From Parasedimentitalea psychrophila (GTDB taxonomy: Bacteria; Pseudomonadota; Alphaproteobacteria; Rhodobacterales; Rhodobacteraceae): a DNA stretch of 64,000 nucleotides. The DNA lies in the NCBI RefSeq assembly GCF_030285785.1, contig NZ_CP127247.1, positions 1,263,501 through 1,327,500 of the forward strand. Reading direction: 5' to 3'. This document shows, piece by piece, positions 51,023 through 58,747 of the stretch; the first letter of the stretch is position 1, and every line of letters starts with the position of its first letter. The position numbers and the translations under genes are program-made. The notes under the pieces are model-generated. The model worked only from the letters and a program-made list of their open reading frames with translations, did not search any database and had not been told where the DNA came from.

Positions 51023-52645
51023 TCAGAGGCGCATGCGCGGCACGTCGTGCGGATCAAGCCGCAGCTCGATCAGCACCGGGCCTTTGCGGGTTCCCAGCGC
51101 CGCAAGGGCGGCCTCCAGTTCCTCACTGCTGCGGACCTCAAATCCCTGACCGCCAAGCGCGGTGGCAATTCCGGCGAACGATGGCCAGTGGAATTCCGTC
51201 AGGCTGGGATCCATCTTGCGATCGAGAAACTGGATATGTTCGGCGCCGTAAGCGGAATCATTGGCGACGATAACGATCAGGTCGAGCCCTAGACGCACGG
51301 CAGTGTTGAATTCATTGATGCCACCCATCATGAAACCACCGTCACCGCTAAACAGCACCACCGGCCGCTCCGGCGCGGCCAGCCCGGCGCCTATGGCCTC
51401 TTGCAGGCCAAGCCCGATAGAGCCGAAATTCGCTGTCACCACAAAGCTTTGTGGATCGGGCGCCGAGATGCGGCACCAGACTTCAGTCATGAAGCGGCCA
51501 CCGTCGGTGACCAGCACCCGGTCCTTTGGCAGCGCCTGTTCCAGCCGTTCCAGCGCCTGGACATAGTTCACACAGCCATCGGCTGTTTTGTCCGAGCCAG
51601 TGGGATGGGTGGTCAGCGTTTCAATGTTCAGCTCGCGGGTAAAGCCGCTGGCGGGGATCTCGGCCTCATCCAGCCAATACAGAATGGTCTCGGCGGTTAG
51701 CCCCGCATCGGCCACCAGTGCGGCGTCCGGGTGCAAGCCGCCACCGATGGCGGTGGGTTCGATATCCACCTGCACGATCCGCTTGTCCTTCATCAATTTG
51801 CCACGGTCGGTGGTGAAATCATGCAACGCGGTGCCGAAACAGACGATGCAATCGGACTGGGCGATCAGATCATAGGCAGCGGGGGTCGACAGGGTGCCAA
51901 AGATGTCGATGTTATAGGGATGGTCGTTGAACAGACCCTTGGCCTTGAGCGTTGTGGCCAGTGGCGCCTCAAGCCGGTCGGCCAGCCGGATCAACTGATC
52001 CCGCGCCGCCACCGCGCCGCCGCCGGCAAGGATCAGTGGACGCCGCGCCGAGGCGATCATGCCGATGGCCTCGTCCAGAGTGTCGCCCTGCGCCACCCCA
52101 CCAGGTGCAGTGAACACGTCGAGCACCTGTGTCTTGTGGTTGGCCTCTTCCCACATGAAATCGGCCGGCATGTTGAGCACGATGGGGCGGCGTTCGACCT
52201 GCGCCCGGTAGAAAGCGCGGGCGACATCCATGCCAATCGTTTCGGGGGCGCGCAGCTGCACAAACCCGGCGCCCGAGGCTTTGACCAACTCGCGCTGATC
52301 AATCCCCTGCAGGTGACGCGGGTTGGCCACCGGGGTGTCGCCGGCCAGCAGAACCATGGGAATATGGCCGCGCGCCCCTTCGGTCAGGGCGGTGATGCAA
52401 TTGGTCAGGGCGGGGCCGTGGGTCACCGTCGCCACCCCGACCCGGCCTGAGACCTGGGCATAGGCCAGCGCCATCAGCACCGAGCTGCCCTCATGTGCAG
52501 CCGGGACAAACCGCCCGTCGCAGTCGCGCACAAAGCTGTCCACCATGAATAGATTGGCGTCGCCCATCAGCCCAAACATCGTATCGACGCTGTGGTCGCT
52601 GACCGCTTCGGCTATTGTTTGATAGACATGCATCTTACTACTCAT
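51023..52645 (-). CDS. Thiamine-diphosphate enzyme, acetolactate synthase-like
   Basis: A 540-residue TPP enzyme. The conserved Glu is in AAHEGSSVLMALAYAQVSG, the GDG-N metal/TPP motif is GDGGFMMGGINEFNTAVRLGLDLIVIVANDSAYG (GDG to N as in the family), and the FAD-like domain has a QGIDQREL segment. This is IlvB-like, but the true acetolactate synthase partner IlvN is absent and it may be a decarboxylase of an aromatic or alpha-keto acid. CAGGAGA precedes the Met at 52645. It is convergent with maiA. Confidence 0.82.
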   Translation of the reverse strand: MSSKMHVYQTIAEAVSDHSVDTMFGLMGDANLFMVDSFVRDCDGRFVPAAHEGSSVLMALAYAQVSGRVGVATVTHGPALTNCITALTEGARGHIPMVLLAGDTPVANPRHLQGIDQRELVKASGAGFVQLRAPETIGMDVARAFYRAQVERRPIVLNMPADFMWEEANHKTQVLDVFTAPGGVAQGDTLDEAIGMIASARRPLILAGGGAVAARDQLIRLADRLEAPLATTLKAKGLFNDHPYNIDIFGTLSTPAAYDLIAQSDCIVCFGTALHDFTTDRGKLMKDKRIVQVDIEPTAIGGGLHPDAALVADAGLTAETILYWLDEAEIPASGFTRELNIETLTTHPTGSDKTADGCVNYVQALERLEQALPKDRVLVTDGGRFMTEVWCRISAPDPQSFVVTANFGSIGLGLQEAIGAGLAAPERPVVLFSGDGGFMMGGINEFNTAVRLGLDLIVIVANDSAYGAEHIQFLDRKMDPSLTEFHWPSFAGIATALGGQGFEVRSSEELEAALAALGTRKGPVLIELRLDPHDVPRMRL

Positions 52646-52795
52646 CGGTATTTTCTCCTGTCGTGTTCCCATCCCTGATAGCGGAAAACCCATGCGCAAA
52701 ATGCGCAAACTGGAGAAGTACAAATGAAAATATGCGGTCGATCACGCGCAAAGCCCCATCCTGATGCGCGAATCCCGCATCAGGGCAGATAGGTG

Positions 52796-53614
52796 CTAGT
52801 CGCCCAGCTTGGCGTGGACCTCGTCCAGATCAATCTCGCCGATTGGCATCTTGTTGGACGGATCCTCAAAATCATATTTGAACAGATCAAAGTCGCGTTT
52901 GTAGATTTCATAGATCAGATGCATCGACAGATCGTCAAAGTAATCCTCCACCGGATGCGCCCGTTTGGGCCCGTGGCCTTCACTTTCGTTGAACCGCGGG
53001 ATTGCGCTCAGATCGACCGTCTGCGGCGTCTCGATCGCATTCAGAACATCCGCCATGCCGTCGTTAAAGTTCTCGGTCCAGATGATCTTGTCGTATTTTC
53101 CGCCGTTCCAGATGAAGGTGGACACATGGCCCGACATCGCGGACCAGTGAATGTCAGGATCCATCGGGCGGCGATAGCGGACGGTATCGCGCACAAACAG
53201 CAAGAAGCGGCGGAAACTGCGGATCTGGTCAAACTCTTGTTTGCCGTCGTCACCGCCAACCTCGATGCCATATTCATAAGTGAGCTTTGGCACCAGATTA
53301 CCGCGATAGCGCCGCCCATTGCGCTGGATGCCGCATATCTTGTCGAAGAACGAGCTTAGAACCCTGGTGTAGGGATTGCGCACACAGGTGAACGCATAAG
53401 ACTGATGGCCCTGCACATTGCGCGATATTGGCCCCTGGCTGTCGTCCAGTGCCCATTTGTGCATGCCGGACTTGGCATCATGGATATCGCCGTCAAAGAA
53501 TTCGCCGTGATCGGAATAATACATGATCTGACCAATGGTCGAACAGGCGCATTTGGGCACCACACGGTACACCACGCTTTCGCTACTCGTCATCCAAGTG
53601 CCCGGAAACCCCAT
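52796..53614 (-). CDS. Sulfotransferase, family 2 type
   Basis: A 272-residue sulfotransferase using PAPS. The 5'-phosphosulfate loop is VVPKCACSTIGQIMYYSD and the 3'-phosphate site is TCVRNPYTRVLSSFFDKI, both typical of the carbohydrate sulfotransferase family 2 (HNK-1/chondroitin type). The ATG at 53614 follows GGAGG; a TTG nine codons upstream is less likely. Its divergent neighbour is a GT14-like glycosyltransferase, which suggests sulfation of a surface glycan. Confidence 0.87.
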   Translation of the reverse strand: MGFPGTWMTSSESVVYRVVPKCACSTIGQIMYYSDHGEFFDGDIHDAKSGMHKWALDDSQGPISRNVQGHQSYAFTCVRNPYTRVLSSFFDKICGIQRNGRRYRGNLVPKLTYEYGIEVGGDDGKQEFDQIRSFRRFLLFVRDTVRYRRPMDPDIHWSAMSGHVSTFIWNGGKYDKIIWTENFNDGMADVLNAIETPQTVDLSAIPRFNESEGHGPKRAHPVEDYFDDLSMHLIYEIYKRDFDLFKYDFEDPSNKMPIGEIDLDEVHAKLGD

Positions 53615-53765
53615 AGACTCTAACCTCCACCCGTGCTGCAATTTTTGCGGTTACTGACGATTGCAGACATCTATATGAAAAAACCAGAACTAACTGGTTT
53701 ATTCAATCGGACTTCGCCCCTATCAAGGGATACAATGTAAAGAATTCAGGTGTATTGTCCTCATA

Positions 53766-55343
53766 ATGGCAAAAATCGCATATATTCTGCTCTGCCATAA
53801 AGATCCTGAGGCAATTATTCAGCAGGCGGAACAGCTGACTGCGGTCGGCGATTGCATGGCGATCCACTTTGATGCCAGCGCCGATCCTGCCTCTTATGCG
53901 CTGATCCGCGCGGCGCTGGACCATAACCCCAATGTCACCTTTGTGGGCAAGCGCATCAAATGCGGCTGGGGCGAATGGTCGCTGGTTCAGGCCACCCTGC
54001 TGGCGGTTGAAGCCGCCGCAGCGGATTTCCCCCGCGCCACCCATTTCTACATGCTGTCCGGCGATTGCATGGCCATCAAGACCGCCGAGTTCACCCATAA
54101 TTACCTGGATCAGAACGACCGCGATTTTATCGAGAGTTTTGACTTTTTTGACAGCGACTGGATCAAAACCGGGATGAAGGAGGAGCGGCTGATTTATCGC
54201 CACTTCTTCAACGAGCGCAACCACAAGACCCTGTTCTATGCGGCGTTAGAGCTGCAAAAACGCCTCGGACTCAAACGCGACATCCCCGGCGACATTCAGG
54301 TCCAGATCGGCAGCCAGTGGTGGTGCCTGCGGCGGCGCACCATTGAGTGGATTTTGGACTTCACCCGCGCCCGCAAGGACGTGATGCGGTTTTTCCGCAC
54401 CAGCTGGATCCCGGACGAGACCTTTTTCCAGACGCTGGTGCGCCATCTGGTCAAGGAAAGCGAAATCGACCCTCGCACGCTGACGTTTTTGATGTTCACC
54501 GATTATGGCATGCCGGTGACCTTTCACAACGACCACTATGACCTGTTGCTCAGCCAGGATTTCCTGTTTGCGCGTAAAATCAGCCCCGGCGCAAAACGGC
54601 TGAAATCCCGGTTGGGCAAGCTATATGCCTCTCGCAACATAGATTTTCAGATCTCCAACGAAGGCCGCAGCCTGTTTAAATTTCTCACCGATCAGGGCCG
54701 GGCCGGTCGGCGGTTTGGGACGCGCTTCTGGGAGACCGAAAGCTCGCTGGGGCGGGAGCGCCAGCTGATGATTGTGGTCTGCAAGAAATGGCATGTGGCC
54801 AAACGGCTGGTCGAACAGGTCAGCCAGGTGACCGAAATACCAACCATCGAATACCTGTTCGACGAAGACAGCACCGTCCTGCCCGATCTGGGCGGCATTC
54901 AATCCTCTCTTGGCAAACGCACCCGCCATCGCCGCGCATTGATGCGGATGCTGTTCGAGCATCACGACAGCGACCAGCTGGTTGTCTGCATGGATCCGTC
55001 CAATCTGGAGCTGATGCATGACTTCTTTTCCGACCGCTCGCTGACCCGGCTGTTGCAGATCGACTGTGACTTTTCCGACGACTACCTGAGTGGACATGCG
55101 CGACGGGTTGGTCTGGCCGGTGAGCGGACCTCGCCCGCGACCTTAGGTCGGCTGCTTCCGACCATACGCAATGACATTACCCACGAGGCAGATCGCATTC
55201 GTGACGCCGGTTTCAGCCGCCATTTTCGCATCCGCCAGTCCGATAGCAGCGAGATCAACTCTGCTAAACTGATGGCGTTCTTTGGCGTATCGCAGGACAA
55301 GGCACTGCAGCTGGCGCAGACGCGCCACCTGTTTGAGGACTAA
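53766..55343 (+). CDS. GT14-like (core-2/I-branching) glycosyltransferase with C-terminal DUF5928-type region
   Basis: A 525-residue protein. The first 270 residues form a core-2/I-branching beta-1,6-N-acetylglucosaminyltransferase-like domain: IAYILLCHKDPEAIIQQAEQL, MAIHFDASADPASY, WGEWSLVQATLLAVEAA, HFYMLSGDCMAIKT, IGSQWWCLRRRTIEWIL and WIPDETFFQTLVRH. The rest, from about residue 310 on, carries LMIVVCKKWHVAKRLVEQVSQ and matches the DUF5928 region seen in Rhodobacteraceae. No signal peptide is present, so it acts in the cytoplasm or with a membrane partner. Pairing with the divergent sulfotransferase points to surface polysaccharide. Confidence 0.83.
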   Translation: MAKIAYILLCHKDPEAIIQQAEQLTAVGDCMAIHFDASADPASYALIRAALDHNPNVTFVGKRIKCGWGEWSLVQATLLAVEAAAADFPRATHFYMLSGDCMAIKTAEFTHNYLDQNDRDFIESFDFFDSDWIKTGMKEERLIYRHFFNERNHKTLFYAALELQKRLGLKRDIPGDIQVQIGSQWWCLRRRTIEWILDFTRARKDVMRFFRTSWIPDETFFQTLVRHLVKESEIDPRTLTFLMFTDYGMPVTFHNDHYDLLLSQDFLFARKISPGAKRLKSRLGKLYASRNIDFQISNEGRSLFKFLTDQGRAGRRFGTRFWETESSLGRERQLMIVVCKKWHVAKRLVEQVSQVTEIPTIEYLFDEDSTVLPDLGGIQSSLGKRTRHRRALMRMLFEHHDSDQLVVCMDPSNLELMHDFFSDRSLTRLLQIDCDFSDDYLSGHARRVGLAGERTSPATLGRLLPTIRNDITHEADRIRDAGFSRHFRIRQSDSSEINSAKLMAFFGVSQDKALQLAQTRHLFED

Positions 55344-55390
55344 TCAGCCCGGTTATCTCCGCCAGAGCGTATCCGTCCTAAACGGGCTGA

Positions 55391-55411
55391 GGGCCGCGTA
55401 ACTGGCGGCCC
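55391..55411. terminator. Hairpin between convergent genes
   Basis: A 7-bp stem GGGCCGC / GCGGCCC with 7-base loop, followed on the plus strand by a T-rich stretch (ACTTTTTC, from 55419). An outer CAGCCCG / CGGGCTG pair can extend it. It separates the glycosyltransferase from the DUF1523 gene. Confidence 0.6.
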
Positions 55412-55415
55412 CTAA

Positions 55416-56063
55416 TCACTTTTTCTTCCAACTGCCCAGCCAACGGCGAACACCACTGCGTTTCTCGGACAGGGCATCCCCCGCCGCATAGAGACTGTCC
55501 TCCACATCCGCCAGCACCGGATCAATCCGCGCCCGGCGGAACCGGCGCCAGCGTACGTAGATCGCCCAGAACAGTGCCGCCAGCAGGGTCAGGAAGACGA
55601 TGTTGAACCAATTGGTGGCGCTGTAGTCCGGCCCGTCAACCGGTTTGACCGAAATCGCATTGGGGTAGATTGAATAGAACTCATTGCGCCAGCCGTAGTG
55701 GCGCAACACCACCCATTGCGGCTCGGCCTTGGTGGACACCAGATCCGTCAACTCGGCCTGCAGGTTTGAGCTGTCGAGCTTGAAATACGGCGGCCAGCCC
55801 CAGCCAGTGTCTTCGTTGCGAAACACCATCGGCTTGCCGTTTTCATAGAATGCCTCGACAAAACGCACATCGCGATTCACCGTTGTCGCGGTTTCCTGCG
55901 CGGTATCCTGTTGCGCCCAGAATATTGAGTTGGCGCCAAAATCAACCCGGCGCACATCGGTGCTGACAACCCGAACCACATCGTGCTGCGGCAGCGTATA
56001 GTGGAGGACGGATCCGAACAGCACCCAGAAGGTGACCAGGATCACCCATTTGACATAGACCAT
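55416..56063 (-). CDS. DUF1523 membrane protein
   Basis: A 215-residue protein with N-terminal membrane helix (KWVILVTFWVLFGSVLHYTLP), a predicted periplasmic part (about residues 25-150; WGWPPYFKLDSSNLQAEL, VVLRHYGWRNEFYSIYPNAISVKPV) and a second helix (NWFNIVFLTLLAALFWAIYV), then a basic cytoplasmic tail RWRRFRRARIDPVLADVEDSL. This is the DUF1523 layout. It is the last gene of the 8-kb minus-strand block. Function unknown; probably an envelope component. Confidence 0.8.
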   Translation of the reverse strand: MVYVKWVILVTFWVLFGSVLHYTLPQHDVVRVVSTDVRRVDFGANSIFWAQQDTAQETATTVNRDVRFVEAFYENGKPMVFRNEDTGWGWPPYFKLDSSNLQAELTDLVSTKAEPQWVVLRHYGWRNEFYSIYPNAISVKPVDGPDYSATNWFNIVFLTLLAALFWAIYVRWRRFRRARIDPVLADVEDSLYAAGDALSEKRSGVRRWLGSWKKK

Positions 56064-56075
56064 CTGTGGCCCTCC

Positions 56076-56342
56076 TCACATGAAATTCATGACATAAACC
56101 AGCAGCGCAATCGCCCCCAGTGGAATGATATAGACCAGCAAGATCAGCTTGCGCCGGATCGAGCCATCGTATTTTTTCAGCCCGCGCCGCACAAAGGTAT
56201 CGCGATCAACACTCAGGCCTTTTTGCTTCCAGTGCTGCCTGAGCTTGGAGCGGCGCACGGCCCGCGAGTACAGCGACACCAGCACATAGACAACCGTCAA
56301 CACGATCAGCAGGATGAACAACAGGCGTATCAGCGGAAACAT
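56076..56342 (-). CDS. Small membrane protein, unknown
   Basis: An 88-residue protein: an N-terminal hydrophobic helix (LLFILLIVLTVVYVLVSL), a basic, charged middle (RAVRRSKLRQHWKQKGLSVDRDTFVRRGLKKYD) and a second helix (KLILLVYIIPLGAIALLVYVMNF). It is immediately after the DUF6638 gene (no gap) and 12 bases before DUF1523. The two helices place its basic loop on the cytoplasmic face. No family recognised. Confidence 0.7.
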   Translation of the reverse strand: MFPLIRLLFILLIVLTVVYVLVSLYSRAVRRSKLRQHWKQKGLSVDRDTFVRRGLKKYDGSIRRKLILLVYIIPLGAIALLVYVMNFM

Positions 56343-57725
56343 CTAGCGGCTCCTTTCGCGGGTCACCGCACCCCAGGGGCCAACCCGCTCAACCAGCCGA
56401 TCCCGCGCCCGCACCTTGGGCATGCCGGCGCGGCCCAGCGGCGCGTCGTCCCCAGACATATCAGGTTCATGGCCAAAAAGCGCGTCGCGCGCGCCGGCCT
56501 TGTCCACCGCGTATTCATTGGCCAGGAACTGCACCACATAAGCCCGCTTTGCCTCGGGCCAATCCCGGTAGAGGCGATAGAACAGCGCCTTGTGACAGAT
56601 GAACAGCTGGCGGATATCCAGCCGGGTCAGCTCCGCCAGCAGCATATTGACCAGATCCCGGTCCGGCGTATCGGCCGCCCGCAGGCTGTAGAAATAGGCC
56701 GGATGCTCTGAACTGATCCTTGGCCATTTCCCGCCCGAATCCGCCCAGCGCAGCATTGCCGCCAGACCTTCGTATTCCGGCGGCAGATCGCTGGCATGTT
56801 GCGCCGTCAGCCGCCGCAGTTTGGAGCGGTGCAACCCGGTCAGATCATGGCCCTTGGCGGCCAGCGCATCCGCTGCAATGAAATCCATCTTTTGCCGCAG
56901 GATTGCCTCGCCATCGACGCCGCGCGCCTTGACCACCGGTTCGACCAAATCGTTGTAATCGAGGAACTTGGCAATGCGGCTCCGCTCGTCCAGATCAAAC
57001 ACATATTTGATCGGCAGCTCATCGGTGGGTTTGGTGCCGCTGGCAATCAGGGCCGGATGCGCGAGGCTCTGAAACAGATACAGCCCGCCAAAATGCGCGG
57101 TCCAGAAATTGTCCTGCCCGAATGCCTCGTGCTTCAGCGTCACCGGGTTGCGGGTGATATCACCGGTCTGCTTTGCCGTTGTGATCATCTCAGCGATCAG
57201 CACATCGTCAAACCAGCCGTCATCCTCGCCTTTAAAGCGGTCCACCAGCGCCCCCAAATGCGCCGCATGACGCAGAGTGCCCTTGGTGGTATCTGCCTCA
57301 ATCTGGATTTTATGAATATCAAACAACCGCGCCGGACTGTCGATTTCAAAGACTGAGTTCACCAGCTCGCCGGCCACCGCATCTGTGGCAGTCAGGGCAA
57401 ACAGCTGGCGCTCATTATCGACAATAAACCGCCGCAGAATATCGCGGTTGACCGAGAACTGCGCGTTCAGCAACGGCGCGCCTTTCTGCTCGGTGCTGAG
57501 CAGAATAAACTGCCGATTGACGCCCTTGTGGTTTAGGTACAGATCATCGCCTAGCTCATCGCCGATCTCAGGGCTGTAACCGGATATATCCACATGAAAA
57601 TCCGTCAGCGCGGTGGTTTTGCCGGTCAGATGTTGCAGGGCCCGGTTATAGCGCTCTACCAAGGCAGGTGAGGAAACATGGAACAGGTTGCCGAACATCA
57701 GGCCGTGTTGGATGAGGTGCTTCAT
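56343..57725 (-). CDS. DUF6638-type large protein, unknown
   Basis: A 460-residue soluble protein starting MKHLIQHGLMFGNLFHVSSPALVERYNRALQHL. Distinct segments are DFHVDISGYSPEIGDELGDDLYLN, QFSVNRDILRRFIVDNERQLFALT and YVFDLDERSRIAKFLDYNDLVEPVV; I recognise this as the DUF6638 family by memory only. No membrane segment or nuclease motif is evident. Its start overlaps the AT-rich AbiJ-like gene by 4 bases (ATGA), and its end touches the next small membrane gene. The frame is open 17 codons further upstream, but that lies within the AbiJ-like gene. Confidence 0.75.
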   Translation of the reverse strand: MKHLIQHGLMFGNLFHVSSPALVERYNRALQHLTGKTTALTDFHVDISGYSPEIGDELGDDLYLNHKGVNRQFILLSTEQKGAPLLNAQFSVNRDILRRFIVDNERQLFALTATDAVAGELVNSVFEIDSPARLFDIHKIQIEADTTKGTLRHAAHLGALVDRFKGEDDGWFDDVLIAEMITTAKQTGDITRNPVTLKHEAFGQDNFWTAHFGGLYLFQSLAHPALIASGTKPTDELPIKYVFDLDERSRIAKFLDYNDLVEPVVKARGVDGEAILRQKMDFIAADALAAKGHDLTGLHRSKLRRLTAQHASDLPPEYEGLAAMLRWADSGGKWPRISSEHPAYFYSLRAADTPDRDLVNMLLAELTRLDIRQLFICHKALFYRLYRDWPEAKRAYVVQFLANEYAVDKAGARDALFGHEPDMSGDDAPLGRAGMPKVRARDRLVERVGPWGAVTRERSR

Positions 57726-58744
57726 GCGGGAACCACACTTAGGCTTTCCAGCCGTAGAACCAACAGCTTTACCCATGACATCGCACTTTCAATGGCCCAA
57801 CTGGTCTGCTGCGGAGACAGTCGTGGCATGGGCTCGCTACCCGGCCCATGGCCTAACTGATTGCGAACTTTGGTAAAGTAGGACTTCAGCAGTTCTTTCT
57901 CCCACTCACTCAAGAATACCACTGCCTTTTTCGCAATGTTGTCGATATAGCTATGAGCACCTCTTTCGCTGCCATGTGTTTCGCCAAGTTCATCAGAAAT
58001 GATTTTTATCGTACTCTCTAAAGCCTTGGCAGCAAATAACGCAGGGTCCTTGCCTCCATTATCTCGCTGATCGACTGCTTCTTTCATGTCCATATCAACA
58101 TTGTTCCATTTCGGCTCAGAAACTAAGCTCCAAAATGGCTGTTCAATTTCATTTGAGATGATTTCATCTGCTTCAATTTGGAAGAATCCATTATGATAGT
58201 TCAGTGGAAACCGGGCAGTGCGAAACCTGGTGTTAATCTCAGAGGAGATCCGGTGATAGTTGTCAATCTCGTTTGAATAGCCACTGGCAATAATTGATAC
58301 TGCTGACTCACCTGATTGAAGGTATTCCCTACAGTGCTCCGCGCGCTCGAATTTTAGCCGTAAGCCAAGCTCAATAAGACTGAGACGTTCCTTTATGTAC
58401 TCATCTACATTCTCGGCGTCTTGTATCGCTAACTCATACCAATTTCGACAGATTTCAATATCCGCCCGCTTTTTGGTTTCTTTGCGATGAAACTCACCTA
58501 AGCCCACATCGGCTTGGTACCAAGAATGGGACAGGCTTCGAACTCCCAACTCATTCGCAAGTCGTTTTTGCAGCTCCTCCCAGAAAGCTCTACTCTTTTT
58601 TAAGGCTGATTTCTCCTGTCCCCAGTAAGGATGGAAGTCTTCCAACACAGTGAAACACTGATGCAATGCCCTTCTTTCACGACGTAGTAGCGTCCTAAAA
58701 AGCTCCGTTTCTTCGTACCGAACAGCAAAAATATCAGTCAGCAT
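57722..58744 (-). CDS. AbiJ-like protein with HEPN-type C-terminus
   Basis: A 340-residue protein unlike its neighbours in composition (58141-58200 has 18 G/C of 60; flanks are clearly GC-rich). The C-terminal part resembles the Abi_C/HEPN domain: AKALESTIKIISDELG, then TKVRNQLGHG with the R294-X4-H299 nuclease motif, then AIESAMSWVKLLVLRL. The N-terminal FAVRYEETELFRTLLRRERRALHQ and helices suit an AbiJ-type sensor region. HEPN ribonucleases commonly act in abortive infection. It is inserted between the AAA+ gene (3-base gap) and DUF6638 (ATGA overlap). Confidence 0.68.
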   Translation of the reverse strand: MLTDIFAVRYEETELFRTLLRRERRALHQCFTVLEDFHPYWGQEKSALKKSRAFWEELQKRLANELGVRSLSHSWYQADVGLGEFHRKETKKRADIEICRNWYELAIQDAENVDEYIKERLSLIELGLRLKFERAEHCREYLQSGESAVSIIASGYSNEIDNYHRISSEINTRFRTARFPLNYHNGFFQIEADEIISNEIEQPFWSLVSEPKWNNVDMDMKEAVDQRDNGGKDPALFAAKALESTIKIISDELGETHGSERGAHSYIDNIAKKAVVFLSEWEKELLKSYFTKVRNQLGHGPGSEPMPRLSPQQTSWAIESAMSWVKLLVLRLESLSVVPA

Positions 58745-58747
58745 TCT

